From positions 124,001-188,000 of the forward strand of contig NZ_JACJQJ010000003.1 of the NCBI RefSeq assembly GCF_014696615.1: a stretch of 64,000 nucleotides of DNA. Direction: 5' to 3'. Shown here one piece after another: positions 51,925 through 62,581 of this stretch. The notes beneath the pieces are model-generated. The model was not told the DNA's origin, searched no databases, and saw nothing but the letters and a program-made list of their open reading frames with translations. The stretch comes from Nostoc linckia FACHB-104. Lineage in GTDB: Bacteria > Cyanobacteriota > Cyanobacteriia > Cyanobacteriales > Nostocaceae. The stretch's first letter is position 1. Every line of letters begins with the position of its first letter. The position numbers were made by a program, and so were the translations under genes.

Positions 51925-52585
51925 AATCCTCAACTTACCGGGGTGGAATTATAAAATGTCTCATGAAGGGGTTTCAATTTTTGCCCCTACCAAGCGCGAT
52001 GCCACGCATTTAGCGCAAAGCTACGGAGACGCTCTCAGCGAAACTGCATACAAAATAAATGGGAAAGTGCGGATTCGTTGGCGAGGCTGTAAACAACCAA
52101 TTGAATTTTTCGGATGGATGGCGACTAAAGAACCGCCAACATTGCCAGAAACTGCGGAACGGATATTGCAATATCAGGGTGCTGTGTTTTGCAGCCAGTT
52201 ACACGTTCCATCTGAGTTGTTGTACCGCATGGTTGCTGCGGCAGAAAACGAACGCCCAGTGAGCATCGTTAGACAAGATACTCGCAAGCAAATTATTGTG
52301 AATCAGCCAATGGCTGAAATGTTAAAAACACCACCAGAAATTGCTACCCACAGGGTAATGACCCAATTTTGGCTACCTGAGGATCTAGCAGAACTAGAGC
52401 AGAGATTATATAACGATCGCCGATTCACCTGGACATATTCTGCTGGGTTAAACGAAAAAGCTTGGGCAATTCTTACTACCCAGTTCGAGGCTTTTGAGGT
52501 GGAGGGCATTTGGTACAGACAAGGAACTTGTTTGTCAACGCCTCAACTTGTGCCCATTCCACCAGGAGTGTTTGAACCGGCTTAA
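51905..52585 (+). CDS. PAS-like sensor or partner protein, 226 aa
   Basis: From ATG 51905. The C-terminal half (SIVRQDTRKQIIVNQPMAEM, FWLPEDLAELEQRL, RFTWTYSAGLNE) has the spacing of a PAS fold, as in KIVYANQA-type PAS starts. The N-terminal half is unrecognised (GWNYKMSHEGVSIF, VRIRWRGCKQPIEF). It overlaps the regulator gene, suggesting a sensor/regulator couple. Family not firmly assigned. Confidence 0.55.
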   Translation: MSVSILRILNLPGWNYKMSHEGVSIFAPTKRDATHLAQSYGDALSETAYKINGKVRIRWRGCKQPIEFFGWMATKEPPTLPETAERILQYQGAVFCSQLHVPSELLYRMVAAAENERPVSIVRQDTRKQIIVNQPMAEMLKTPPEIATHRVMTQFWLPEDLAELEQRLYNDRRFTWTYSAGLNEKAWAILTTQFEAFEVEGIWYRQGTCLSTPQLVPIPPGVFEPA

Positions 52586-53318
52586 ATGCATAAGTTAGCT
52601 TTTTCTGAAATTTAACCAACAGTTATCAGGTGCTTGCATTCCATTAAGGTGTGCTTTATTAAAGATTTCTACCACTAGTACAACAAGGTGCTTGCTATTA
52701 AGACTCAAAAATGGAAGAAAACAAACCGATATAATCAGCCTTTGCAGGATTCATCATCGGTATTTTCAGCCCTTGTTGAATATTTTGATTTTGAATATTT
52801 TGATCCCGAAAACCGAAACATTAGATTAAAGCCAAAAAGCCCGCTAGCTTAAAAAAGTTTTGAGTGCTGAGTTCTAAGTAAAAAATACTAATCTCTAGTA
52901 CAGCACGGCGTAAATAACGCCACCCATTCTTAAACAACGAAATCCTTACCCTATATTCATTTTAAATTTTGCGTACTCCTGCGGAGAAGCAAGCTACGCG
53001 TAGCGTGTCTTAAAGCCTGCGGCATCGCTTCTCTACGAGACGCTTCGCGAACGCGTCGGGCGCAGCCTTTTGTAGAGAAGACAAAAGTTGCGTGGGCGGG
53101 TTTACCGAATTGAGCAAACTTTTCTTGGCGTAGCCTCTCCCTTTGGGAGAAGACGAATTTTGAATTCCTCCTTGCGTTACTAGTCTCTGTTCCTGTTGAA
53201 AAACTCCCATTCTCAAAATGAATGGGGTTTATGTATTCAAATTTGCTAAAATCAGGGAAAAAACTATACCAGATAGTAGAATTTGTGGGATAAACTGATG
53301 CCATCATTTGAGGAGTGA
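52586..53318. other. Repeat-filled intergenic region
   Basis: About 730 bases. 52970-53160 is packed with dispersed palindromic pieces of Nostocales type (GCTACGCGTAGCG, CTCTACGAGACGCTTCGCGA, CTCTCCCTTTGGGAGAAG). An open frame on the minus strand through this repeat has no protein-like sequence. No RNA gene seen. Confidence 0.6.
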
Positions 53319-53321
53319 ATG

Positions 53322-54476
53322 ATGGTTAATCAGAAGCTGGGACGTTTATTCTCAGTAGGTTTTATCAGTTGTTGTTTTTGTCTGGGTATTGGTATAGGAA
53401 TTTTCATTCGCTTTGGGCAGATGCAACGTTCAGATGCTGCTACCACACCTACAGAACCCCTGCAACTTCCCTTTGTTGTCCCTGAAAATCAGGAAAATCC
53501 TTCAGACACTATTACTATTAAAGCTGTTGGTGATGTAATTCCTGGGACTAATTATCCTAACTACAGACTACCTCGTTTTCGCGATGAACTTTTGCCAAAG
53601 TCGGTTAGAGGTTATCTCCACGGGGCTGATATTTTATTTGGTAATTTTGAAAGTAGCTTAACTAACTATCCCTACAGTGCTAAAGATGTCAGCCAAGGAC
53701 AAACTTTTGCCTTTCGCTCTCCACCTGATTATGCTCAACTATTTGCTGATGTTGGTTTTGATGTAATGAATCTAGCCAACAACCATGCAATGGATTTTGG
53801 CCCTGTAGGATTTCGTGATACGGTGAAAAATCTGGCTGCGGTAGGTATTGAAACATTAGGACATAAAAATCAAATTCTCTATTTACAAGCCAATAATATT
53901 CCAGTCGCAATGATTGGATTTACTACTTATGATTTGTATAATTCTGTTAACGATTTAGAAGCTGCTAAAGCATTAGTTTTAGCAGCTAAAAATAATGCCA
54001 ACATTGTAGTTGTATCGATGCAAGTAGGAGCCGAAGGTACAGGTGCACTACGGGTTAAAAACGAGACAGAATATTTCTATGGAGAAAATAGAGGCAATTC
54101 TTTAAAGTTTGCGCGCACAATGATTGATATGGGCGCAGACTTAGTTATCGGGCATGGGCCTCATGTACCTAGAGCTATGGAAATTTATAAAGGGAAACTA
54201 ATTGCTTATTCTTTGGGAAATTTTTTAGGTTATCGGACTTTATCAACAGCAGCCGAGACTGGTTACTCAATGATTTTAGAAGCTAAACTCAACTCTAAAG
54301 GAGATTTATTGTTTAGTAAAATTATCCCTATTCATCTAGATAAGCAGGGAATTCCTCGAATAGATCAGCGTTTTAGGACTGTAGGATTGCTACGCTATTT
54401 GAACAAAAAAGATTTTCCCAATAATCAAGTAAAGATTAATAAAAAGGGTGAAATAGTGGTGATGAATACCCAATAG
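53322..54476 (+). CDS. CapA family protein (poly-gamma-glutamate synthesis-like metallophosphatase fold)
   Basis: 384 residues; ATG 53322 is better spaced from AGGAG than the ATG at 53319. N-terminal membrane anchor (FISCCFCLGIGIGIFIRFG). Conserved CapA motifs: IKAVGDVIPGTNYP, DILFGNFESSLT, DVMNLANNHAMDFG, VVSMQVG, VIGHGPHVPRAMEIY and AYSLGNFLGY. The family is linked to surface polymer synthesis but no capBC partners are near, so the role here is open. Convergent with mfd. Confidence 0.88.
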   Translation: MVNQKLGRLFSVGFISCCFCLGIGIGIFIRFGQMQRSDAATTPTEPLQLPFVVPENQENPSDTITIKAVGDVIPGTNYPNYRLPRFRDELLPKSVRGYLHGADILFGNFESSLTNYPYSAKDVSQGQTFAFRSPPDYAQLFADVGFDVMNLANNHAMDFGPVGFRDTVKNLAAVGIETLGHKNQILYLQANNIPVAMIGFTTYDLYNSVNDLEAAKALVLAAKNNANIVVVSMQVGAEGTGALRVKNETEYFYGENRGNSLKFARTMIDMGADLVIGHGPHVPRAMEIYKGKLIAYSLGNFLGYRTLSTAAETGYSMILEAKLNSKGDLLFSKIIPIHLDKQGIPRIDQRFRTVGLLRYLNKKDFPNNQVKINKKGEIVVMNTQ

Positions 54477-54621
54477 TCAGGACTTGATTCTTGAATTGTG
54501 AAGCACTATGAATGCAGCTTATACCAAATCAAATAATGTTGGCGACACATCAATAATATTCTAGAGGGCAAGGCACTGCCCATTGGTGTCAACTTAAGCT
54601 TAAAGAAAGCATAAGATGTAA

Positions 54622-54651
54622 TCTAAGAACATCAGAATTGATGTTCTTAGA
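54622..54651. terminator. Long perfect hairpin between capA-like gene and mfd
   Basis: CTAAGAACATCA / TGATGTTCTTAG 12-bp arms with a GAAT loop, extended by T/A and outer GATGTA/TACATC. No T-run, so it is either a bidirectional terminator or a dispersed palindrome. Confidence 0.55.
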
Positions 54652-54762
54652 GATACATCATAAGTAGAAAAAGACCAGCGAGAATAGGAAACCCAGATTT
54701 GCAGCAGTGTGTGCCCCTACAATCTGTCGCATTCTTTTTTTAAATTGGTATTAAATTACCAA

Positions 54763-57700
54763 TCAAACTACGGCGGCTTCTGGAATCGCCCCCTGCATTT
54801 TACTCATGGCATCAAGTAAACTCTGCAATTGTTTATCTGCTTTGAGAACTGCTAAACCTCGGACTGTTACTTTACCTGGAGAATAGACAAAGCGCGTTTT
54901 CAAACTCTCTGGTAAATTCGCCGCGAGTAAATTCCAAGCGGGTTCTTCCATCGGGGTTTCTAAAATGATGTGCTGTTTGTTTTCGGGTTTAATGCGGCTA
55001 AATCCTAATTTCTTCGCTAGTTGTTTCAGTTCCATTACCAGCAATAATTGACTAGCTGGGGACGGAATTGCACCATAGCGATCGCTCCATTCAGCTTGAA
55101 TCTGGTTTAATTCTTCTCTGGATTTCGCTGCTGCTACTGCACGGTAAGCACTCATCTTCTGATCTAAGTCGGGGATGTAATCAGCAGGAATGAATGCTGT
55201 AAGGTTGAGGTCAATTTGGGTATCCTCAACTTTGGGAATTTCCTGTCCGCGGATTTCGCGAATGGATTCTTCCAACATTTCCATATACAAATCAAAGCCG
55301 ATCGCATCCATTTGACCAGATTGTTCTGCACCTAGCAAGTTCCCAACACCGCGAATTTCCATGTCGCGCATTGCTAGTTGATACCCAGATCCCAGTTGGG
55401 TAAATTCTTGAATAGCTCGTAATCTCTGGCGTGCAGCTTCCGATAATGTCCGTTGCTGGGGGTAAAATAACCAGGCGTGAGCTTGAATCCCTGCACGTCC
55501 CACACGACCGCGTAGTTGATACAATTGCGCTAACCCGAAACGGTGGGCATCTTCAATTAAGATGGTGTTGACTCTGGGAATATCTAAACCAGATTCAATA
55601 ATTGTCGTACAAACCAAAATCTCTGCATCACCATTGTTAAAGGTAAGCATTGTTGATTCTAGCTGTCCTTCATCCATTTGACCGTGAGCTACGGCAAACC
55701 TAGCTGAGGGAATGATTTCGCGCAATTTTGTTGTTGTCTCTTCAATGCCTTCTACTCGGGGAACTACGTAAAATACTTGTCCACCTCTGTCTAGTTCTTG
55801 ACGAATAGCTGTACGGATAGTTTCATAATTCATCTGAGCCAGATGAGTTTGAATTGGTCGCCGGGATGGTGGTGGGGTAGTAATTAAGCTCATTTCCCGA
55901 ATCCCCGATAAAGACATATACAAGGTACGGGGAATGGGTGTAGCTGACAGTGTTAGCACATCCACCTGAGTTTTGAGGCTTTTAATTTTCTCCTTTTGGT
56001 TAACGCCAAAGCGTTGTTCTTCATCCACAACCAACAGTCCTAAATCGCGGAAGGATACACCTTTGCCTAAAAGTTGGTGTGTTCCCACCACTATATCTAG
56101 TTCTCCCGTAGATAAGCGCTTTTGAATTTCTCGCCGTTCCTCAGCAGTGCGGAAGCGATTGAGTAAGCCAACATTCACCGGGTAAGGGGCAAAGCGTTCT
56201 TTGAGGGTGTGGTAATGTTGCTGGGTGAGGATGGTTGTCGGCGCAAGTAAAGCCACTTGTTTACCCGCAGTGACAGCTTTGAAAATAGCGCGAATTGCGA
56301 CTTCCGTTTTCCCGAAACCGACATCACCACAAACCAAGCGATCCATTGGGCGATCGCTTTCCATGTCGCGTTTAACATCTTGTACTGCTTTTAGCTGGTC
56401 TGTAGTCGGTTGGTAGGGGAAAGAATCTTCCATTTCCTCTTGCCAAGGCATATCTTGTGGGTAACTAAAGCCTTGTTGTTGCGATCGCGCTGCATATAAT
56501 TTCAACAAGTCCACTGCCAATTTCTTGATGGCTTTGCGGACTTTATTTTTGGTATTTTCCCAAGCCTTACCCGTCATTTTGTGCAGTTCGGGTGCTTTAT
56601 CGGCGGTAGTACGGAACCGCGATAAAGAACCAACTTGATCGGCTGCAACTCTCAGCAAACCGTCAGCATACTGCACCACAATATAATCACGGGTTTCATC
56701 GTTAATTGTCAGACTTTCGAGTTTGACAAATTTACCAATCCCGTGACTACGGTGAACTACATAATCCCCCGGACGCAGTTTGTTGGGGTCAACTTGCTTA
56801 GACGCAGCTTGGCGGCGCTTGCGAATATAACTAGGTGTAGCTAAGGAATGCTGTCCGTAAAATTCCCTATCTGTAACTACAACTAAGCGGAAGGTCGGCA
56901 GAATAAAACCTTCCAGTTCTGCCAACCCAGAATACTTTAGTGCTACAGGTATATGGTTGATTTGCAGCTTGTCAATTGCTAAGTAATCGCGGGGATTCGG
57001 GATAAACTGCGCCGGACAATCATGTTCTTGCAACAGCGAAACCGAACGGGAAGGTTGAGCCGAAATTAGCCAAGTGGAAAAATTGCGATCGCGTTCTTGA
57101 CGTAACGTATCAGCAAGTTTGGCAAATTGATGTGGTGTAACGGGAACAGGTCTACTGGCGAGATTAATTCCAGTATTTTCTTCTGCTAGTTCCGATAAAT
57201 ATACTCGTTTAAACTTCTCTGCTGTTGCCAAACAGTCATCAAAAGACCGATGGATTTTCGGCAATTGTATAGAGCCTAGCCCAATTTCCCCAGTTCCCAG
57301 CGACCATTGTTCCTCAGCATTTTCTACCCAGCGATCGCTATGAGCATGACATTGTTCTGGCTCATCAATGGCAACTAGGGTATTTTCGCCTAAATAGTCT
57401 AATAAAGATGCTGGTTGGTCAAAAGCTAACCCCAAAAATCGACGGCTTCCTTCGAGAATTCCTGAGTCTTGAGTACTGATTCCTGAGTCAGAAGTTAATT
57501 CAGCAGTTATTGCTGCAAAATCAGCACGATTCTTGAGTTTATCTGTGACAATGGGCGCAAAGCTGGTAGGAGTGAGGACAATGTGGTCAATTTTGTCAAG
57601 GGCAGATCGTTGAGTTGAGGGATCAAATTCCCGGATTTGTTCGATTTCGTCACCAAACCATTCCAACCGCACTGGTAACTCTGATGCTACCGGAAAGATA

Positions 57701-58332
57701 TCAACAATATCACCGCGCCGACTCCATTGCCCTTCTGTTTCTACCAAGGGTACTCGTTCATAGCCTAAAGTAGCGAGTTTGGTACTAAAGGTATTTAAAC
57801 CAAATTCCATCCCTTTTTTTAAAGTTAGGCAATAGGGAATGAAAGCCTCTGGTGGTGGTAGATGGGGTTGTAATGCGCCAGTTGTAGCTACAATGGCAAT
57901 TTTTGACTGTTGACTGTTGACTGTTGACTGTTGACCGTTGAGGGTTGACTGTTGACTGTTGAGGGTTGACTGTTGACTGTTGACTGTTTCTTGACTCTTC
58001 ACCAAATCAGCCAACACCTGCATTTGTCCCCAAGTCATTTCCGTTTCGGGGTCAAAAGGCTCATAGGGTGATGCTTCGGAGGTGGGATAAAAATACACGT
58101 TTTTCCATCCCATAGCTTCTAATTGTGCATAAGCGCGTCCAGCTTCCTCCAAAGTGGCACACACCACAAATAAATTCTTTTCAGAATTTTGCGCCAAGGC
58201 AGAAGCCACTAAACCCTTAGGAAGGCGGGGAATACCATTTAACCGCAAATCCTGTTGACGATTGAGTTTAGAAACTAGCTCGGTGGTTAGTGGCGATCGC
58301 ACTAAAGCACGCACAATAGAAGAAAATGCCAT
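54763..58332 (-). CDS. mfd: Transcription-repair coupling factor Mfd
   Basis: 1189 residues. UvrB-like N-terminal modules ([23 protein letters not shown]), the RNA-polymerase-interacting domain ([20 protein letters not shown]), the translocase with Walker [11 protein letters not shown] and Walker [20 protein letters not shown], and the helicase C-terminal motifs with [10 protein letters not shown], then the TRCF C-terminal domain. It removes stalled RNA polymerase and recruits UvrA. Residues about 113-142 are an extra Asn/Gln/Ser/Thr/Val tract (TVNSQQS repeats) encoded by TTGACTG heptamers, in a surface loop of the N-terminal module. Confidence 0.97.
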   Translation of the reverse strand: MAFSSIVRALVRSPLTTELVSKLNRQQDLRLNGIPRLPKGLVASALAQNSEKNLFVVCATLEEAGRAYAQLEAMGWKNVYFYPTSEASPYEPFDPETEMTWGQMQVLADLVKSQETVNSQQSTLNSQQSTLNGQQSTVNSQQSKIAIVATTGALQPHLPPPEAFIPYCLTLKKGMEFGLNTFSTKLATLGYERVPLVETEGQWSRRGDIVDIFPVASELPVRLEWFGDEIEQIREFDPSTQRSALDKIDHIVLTPTSFAPIVTDKLKNRADFAAITAELTSDSGISTQDSGILEGSRRFLGLAFDQPASLLDYLGENTLVAIDEPEQCHAHSDRWVENAEEQWSLGTGEIGLGSIQLPKIHRSFDDCLATAEKFKRVYLSELAEENTGINLASRPVPVTPHQFAKLADTLRQERDRNFSTWLISAQPSRSVSLLQEHDCPAQFIPNPRDYLAIDKLQINHIPVALKYSGLAELEGFILPTFRLVVVTDREFYGQHSLATPSYIRKRRQAASKQVDPNKLRPGDYVVHRSHGIGKFVKLESLTINDETRDYIVVQYADGLLRVAADQVGSLSRFRTTADKAPELHKMTGKAWENTKNKVRKAIKKLAVDLLKLYAARSQQQGFSYPQDMPWQEEMEDSFPYQPTTDQLKAVQDVKRDMESDRPMDRLVCGDVGFGKTEVAIRAIFKAVTAGKQVALLAPTTILTQQHYHTLKERFAPYPVNVGLLNRFRTAEERREIQKRLSTGELDIVVGTHQLLGKGVSFRDLGLLVVDEEQRFGVNQKEKIKSLKTQVDVLTLSATPIPRTLYMSLSGIREMSLITTPPPSRRPIQTHLAQMNYETIRTAIRQELDRGGQVFYVVPRVEGIEETTTKLREIIPSARFAVAHGQMDEGQLESTMLTFNNGDAEILVCTTIIESGLDIPRVNTILIEDAHRFGLAQLYQLRGRVGRAGIQAHAWLFYPQQRTLSEAARQRLRAIQEFTQLGSGYQLAMRDMEIRGVGNLLGAEQSGQMDAIGFDLYMEMLEESIREIRGQEIPKVEDTQIDLNLTAFIPADYIPDLDQKMSAYRAVAAAKSREELNQIQAEWSDRYGAIPSPASQLLLVMELKQLAKKLGFSRIKPENKQHIILETPMEEPAWNLLAANLPESLKTRFVYSPGKVTVRGLAVLKADKQLQSLLDAMSKMQGAIPEAAVV
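57905..57996 (-). repeat. In-frame heptamer tandem array within mfd
   Basis: TTGACTG and variants (TTGAGGG, TTGACCG) about 12 times on the + strand, encoding a repeated NSQQSTV-like tract in Mfd. The same heptamer family forms intergenic arrays elsewhere in this window. Confidence 0.9.
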
Positions 58333-58401
58333 AACTTTTACTATAAATTTGGAGTCGTCGAGTAGCAGCTTATGTCAACCATTTTAAATACTGTTAACAG
58401 C

Positions 58402-58498
58402 CGTCTGGGGATTGGGGATTGGGGATTGGGGATTGGGGACTGGGGATTGGGGATTGGGGACTGGGGACTAGGGGACTAGGGGACTAGGGGATTGGGGA
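58402..58498 (+). repeat. GGGGATT/GGGGACT heptamer array
   Basis: About thirteen degenerate heptamers upstream of mfd on the other side. Within the 527-base gap to 58859 there are further heptamers (AATGACA type, near 58690-58725) and TTCAAAA units. Confidence 0.9.
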
Positions 58499-58859
58499 CG
58501 AATCAATTCAAAATTCAAAATTACGTTTAATGTGAATTAAGCCTTGAAACCCTAGAGATTTCGTAGGTAGTTCCGAAACAATCATTTTGAATGAATCTTG
58601 AAACCCTTATGGGATAAGAGGCTTTTCTAATTCACATCAGGCGTAAATTCAAAAGAATACACTGTTCCCCGTTCCCTGTTCCCTCTTACCAATGACAAAT
58701 GCCAAATGACAAATAACAAATGCCAAACCCCCAATGCCTACATAGATTGACGAACGATAACTACGTCTTTATGTACAATTAAAGCGTTTATCGATGCACC
58801 TTTAATACTAGATACTAAGAGTTAAGCTAAGTTCGCTCTTGATAGCGGCAATTATAAGA

Positions 58860-60185
58860 ATGTCCTCCATGACTTTTGAAATTTTAATCATTTTGGTATT
58901 AATTATTGCCAATGGGGTGTTTTCTATGTCCGAGATGGCGATCGTCTCGGCGCGTAAGGTAAGGTTACAGCAGTTGGCTAATCAAGGAGACGTAAAAGCA
59001 CAAGCAGCATTAAAACTGGCTGAGTCTCCCAATCAATTTTTTTCTACCATTCAAATTGGGATTACCCTGATTGGAATTCTGACTGGTGCTTTTGGTGGCG
59101 CGACTATTGCTGAGAAATTAGCGGTATATGTGAAGTTAATACCTTTCCTCGCTGCTTATAGTCAGCCAGTTTCTTTCGGACTAGTGGTTTTAATTATCAC
59201 TTATTTGTCGCTGATTGTGGGCGAATTGGTTCCGAAGCGCTTGGCATTGAATAACCCAGAAGCCATTGCTGCATTTGTAGCCATACCGATGCGGGCTTTA
59301 GCTGCGCTCGCATCTCCAGCAGTTTATCTTTTAAGTGCTTCTACTGAAATGGTTTTAAGGGTGTTAGGAATTACACCTTCTACTGAGCCACAAGTCACGG
59401 AAGAAGAAATTAAAATTTTAATTGAGCAAGGCACCGAGGCTGGTACCTTTGAAGAAGCTGAACAGGACATGGTAGAGCGAGTATTTCGCTTAGGCGATCG
59501 CCCTGTCAGCTCTTTTATGACACCTCGTCCTGATATTGTCTGGTTGGATTTGGAAGACAGCCCAGAAGAAAACCGTGAGAAAATGGTGGATAGTGCCTAT
59601 TCTCGGTATCCAGTTTGTCAAGAAGGATTGGATAACGTGCTGGGTGTCATCCCAGTGACGGACTTATTAGCTAGGAGTTTTAAAGGTGAACCCCTCGATT
59701 TAACTGTGGGATTACGACAGCCTGTATTTGTGCCAGAAAGTACCCGGGGCTTAAAAGTTTTGGAGTTATTTAAACAAACTATTACCCATATGGCGCTGGT
59801 AGTTGATGAATATGGTGTAATTCAAGGACTAGTAACCCTCAACGATATCATGAGCGAAATTGTGGGTGATGTACCAGCTGACCCCGGACAGGATCAACCC
59901 CAAGCTGTGCAAAGAGAAGATGGTTCCTGGCTTTTAGATGGAATGTTACCTGTAGAAGAATTTTTAGAAATATTCGATATGGAGGAATGGCAACCAGATG
60001 AGCGAGGTAGCTATCAAACTTTGGGTGGTTTTGTCATCACTCATTTAGGCCGCATACCAGCCGCCGCAGATCATTTTGAATGGCAGGGTATGCGTTTTGA
60101 AGTCATGGATATGGATGGCAACAGAGTGGATAAAGTACTAGTGATTCCTAGAAATAATAAATCCACAGAGTTTACAGAATCTTAG
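58860..60185 (+). CDS. CNNM/CBS-domain transporter-like protein (hemolysin C/CorC family)
   Basis: I chose ATG 58860; ATG 58869 is also possible, and the open frame back to TTG 58839 is not needed. The CNNM membrane domain (about 5-190) has IANGVFSMSEMAIVSARK and GELVPKRLAL; a CBS pair follows (RPVSSFMTPRPDIVWLD, ITHMALVVDEYGVIQGLV), then the CorC/HlyC C-terminal domain. About 441 residues, family length. Members are implicated in magnesium or cobalt efflux; the hemolysin name is historical. Confidence 0.88.
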   Translation: MSSMTFEILIILVLIIANGVFSMSEMAIVSARKVRLQQLANQGDVKAQAALKLAESPNQFFSTIQIGITLIGILTGAFGGATIAEKLAVYVKLIPFLAAYSQPVSFGLVVLIITYLSLIVGELVPKRLALNNPEAIAAFVAIPMRALAALASPAVYLLSASTEMVLRVLGITPSTEPQVTEEEIKILIEQGTEAGTFEEAEQDMVERVFRLGDRPVSSFMTPRPDIVWLDLEDSPEENREKMVDSAYSRYPVCQEGLDNVLGVIPVTDLLARSFKGEPLDLTVGLRQPVFVPESTRGLKVLELFKQTITHMALVVDEYGVIQGLVTLNDIMSEIVGDVPADPGQDQPQAVQREDGSWLLDGMLPVEEFLEIFDMEEWQPDERGSYQTLGGFVITHLGRIPAAADHFEWQGMRFEVMDMDGNRVDKVLVIPRNNKSTEFTES

Positions 60186-60743
60186 CCTGGATAATTTATT
60201 TTCTGGAAGTTCCTAAGAAAAAATGTGGCAACTTATCAGGGCATAACTGTTGTTGTGCCCTGATAAATAATTTTAGTAAATTCCAACTAAAAAAATATTC
60301 CATCCCTGCGGGACGCTACGCGAACGCTGTGTATGCAGAGGAAGCTGAGGAAGCTGAGGAGGAAAAATCTGTCACGATAAAAAGAGGATAATTTATTTTA
60401 GAAAGTCTCTCAATACTTGTCGGTTAAGGGCAAAAGGGGAAGGGTAATAAAAAACCTTTTATCCTTCCCCTTTTGCCTTTTTCCCAAACCAAATTCCAAG
60501 TTTAAAATCCTTAACCTAGCAGTATATGGAAAGTCTCTTATTGTCAAAATTATTTGAATTAAATACATTATTAAATAATAGGAATAACTTTTTTACAATT
60601 TATTGATTAAATACTTTAAAATATTACTCATTTTAACAATTTTCTCAATTTTAAAAAATAATTATTAGGAATAAAATAAATAGAAAATTACAACATTAAT
60701 TGCAGCCAATACTAATACGAAAATTATTTTAATGCTTGCTAGG
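60186..60743. other. Intergenic region with dispersed repeats
   Basis: Holds a CGGGACGCTACGCGAACGC palindromic fragment near 60305, GAGGAAGCT units near 60340, and the MITE copy at 60412-60525. The rest (60526-60743) is very AT-rich with nothing else visible. Confidence 0.6.
60412..60525. repeat. MITE family copy 4
   Basis: Ends AATACTTGTCGGTTAAGG (60412) and CCTTAACCTAGCAGTAT (ends 60525). Core AAAAGGGGAAGGGTAA pairs with TTATCCTTCCCCTTTT. This is the cleanest copy. Confidence 0.85.
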
Positions 60744-62384
60744 TTATAGAGCACAACTTTGGATACGATAGTACAATTCATACCAACAGCCCCAATGGTT
60801 GAGGTTTTTCATATCTTTTGGGATAAATAACTTTGTGAAATCAAAGGGCAAATGTCCTAAGGGAGCATGAAGTCCATAAATTATTTGCTCTTCGGTGAGC
60901 CAACTACCATTTATAACCCACGCGACATCTTTAGTAAAATTCTTGCAGTTCAAATCAAAATTTTCGTATTGTGGACTCACTCTTTGCCAAATACAAGTTT
61001 GAATACTAAAGCCAAAATGTAAATTACTATGATTTAACCAGAGCTTATCAATGATGCGAAGATCTTGGCAAGGAAAATTATGAATCAATTCTTTAGACAA
61101 GAAAATCTGATTCATCATTACTTTTTCTACAGTCAAGTCTGGTGTTTGTTGGCATATTATACTAAGTATAATTTCTGTAGTTTCTCGGTCAGCTTCTCGC
61201 CAGTTTTTATCTGATAAATAATTCTGTAATTTGGAGTAATCCATAATCGATGTTTTATTATAAATTTGACCTTCTCTTTGATTTTGGATAATATATTCAG
61301 GCTTCGGCATAGGCTCCTGACTTCCAATTATCAGATTATTATCTTTGAAAGTTTTTTTATTCATTAAATCATTTATAGTCTCCTGAGATGCTTGCTTGTG
61401 CTGTAGATAAATATCTCTGAGTGCATTAATATAAGGTTGGAGTACATCTGATGAGCATTGCGCTAAAGCTAACTTTGGTTCTATATAAAATAGTTGTGGT
61501 TCGTATATATGACTGATATGTAAGTAATACCAATCTGTGATAAATGCTGCTAGCAGTTGGTGAAGCATTACTATGATTTGCCGAATAGTACGAATAGCTC
61601 GTGTATCGTTGTAATCAGCCGCTTGTAAAGCTTCATAAGACTCTTCCCAGTTCCAAGCTGGTAGATGAATTTTGGCTATCTTACTATTACTGGGATACCA
61701 AAAATTGACATCAAAATAAACTTCATAATCAGTGATTTTGCTGTGCAGTACCACTGTAGGGATAGGAGCCAAAATTTGCTGTAGTTGGAGAACATCTGAA
61801 TCACTAATAGCACGCAGAAAAAAGTCGCCATAAAATTCGACCGGGTATAAGTTGCTATTGAGAGGATAATCTTTAAGCAAAAATGATTTTAATTTTTCTG
61901 GAAGTTCTATTAGTAAATCGTGTTTAAAAGAAGATGGGCAATGAGGGCTAATATTTGGTGGAGCTACTAAGACAACTAAACGATGCTTTGTTTGCCTATC
62001 ACCCAAAATCTTATAAGTTTCTTCTCGGCTAAAAATAGTAGATAAGTTTCTAGTTTCAAAGAAATTGCGGATATCTTTTAATTGATGCTGAACCTGATTA
62101 GCTTGCCATTCACCTAATAGTTCTAGAAGTTGTTTACTAAAATCTGCACGCAACTGTATTGTCAACTCATCAAGGTTATTTTCACTTATTGCTTGAGATT
62201 TTATGATTGCTTCTATGTAGCGCGTGTCATTCTTCACGAAAGATGGCAAGAAAGCTGAAGTACTATAACCGCTAACTATTTCATTTAGTGCTGTGGTGAT
62301 ACTATTAGCAGTATTTGTGAGCAAATTTGAGACAATATTATTAATCACATCTGGTAGATATGTGATCTTTGCAGAGTTTGTCAT
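60744..62384 (-). CDS. GUN4-domain protein with uncharacterised N-terminal region
   Basis: 546 residues from ATG 62384. The C-terminal 150 residues are a GUN4 fold: LQNYLSDKNWREADRETTEI, FPCQDLRIIDKLWLNHSNLH, FGFSIQTCIW, and the LPFDF end. GUN4 binds Mg-protoporphyrin and stimulates Mg-chelatase, but multidomain GUN4 proteins of filamentous cyanobacteria mostly have unknown roles. The N-terminal 380 residues (helical, with LVVLVAPPNISPHCPSS and a WYYLHISHIYEP patch) show no motif I know. Single gene, opposite strand to lysS. Confidence 0.8.
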   Translation of the reverse strand: MTNSAKITYLPDVINNIVSNLLTNTANSITTALNEIVSGYSTSAFLPSFVKNDTRYIEAIIKSQAISENNLDELTIQLRADFSKQLLELLGEWQANQVQHQLKDIRNFFETRNLSTIFSREETYKILGDRQTKHRLVVLVAPPNISPHCPSSFKHDLLIELPEKLKSFLLKDYPLNSNLYPVEFYGDFFLRAISDSDVLQLQQILAPIPTVVLHSKITDYEVYFDVNFWYPSNSKIAKIHLPAWNWEESYEALQAADYNDTRAIRTIRQIIVMLHQLLAAFITDWYYLHISHIYEPQLFYIEPKLALAQCSSDVLQPYINALRDIYLQHKQASQETINDLMNKKTFKDNNLIIGSQEPMPKPEYIIQNQREGQIYNKTSIMDYSKLQNYLSDKNWREADRETTEIILSIICQQTPDLTVEKVMMNQIFLSKELIHNFPCQDLRIIDKLWLNHSNLHFGFSIQTCIWQRVSPQYENFDLNCKNFTKDVAWVINGSWLTEEQIIYGLHAPLGHLPFDFTKLFIPKDMKNLNHWGCWYELYYRIQSCAL

Positions 62385-62581
62385 AAATAAGTAGATTCGA
62401 TTTGGCACCTGAATTCACTCTGTTCTAGCCTGTTAATGGCAAGTGTGCCACTAAATATTGTCTGTAATTTCCTCATTTCATATTGTTAAAAATATTTCTT
62501 ATTAGTAAATATTCGTCCTTGAGAGTCGCGACTACTTTTGCAGCATCTATAATTAATCTTGCCCTATGAGCGTTCGTTACC

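Noticed and set aside
52957-53307. 116-aa open frame on the minus strand
   Set aside because: It is built from dispersed palindromic repeats and has a sequence unlike a protein family; I treat it as repeat DNA.
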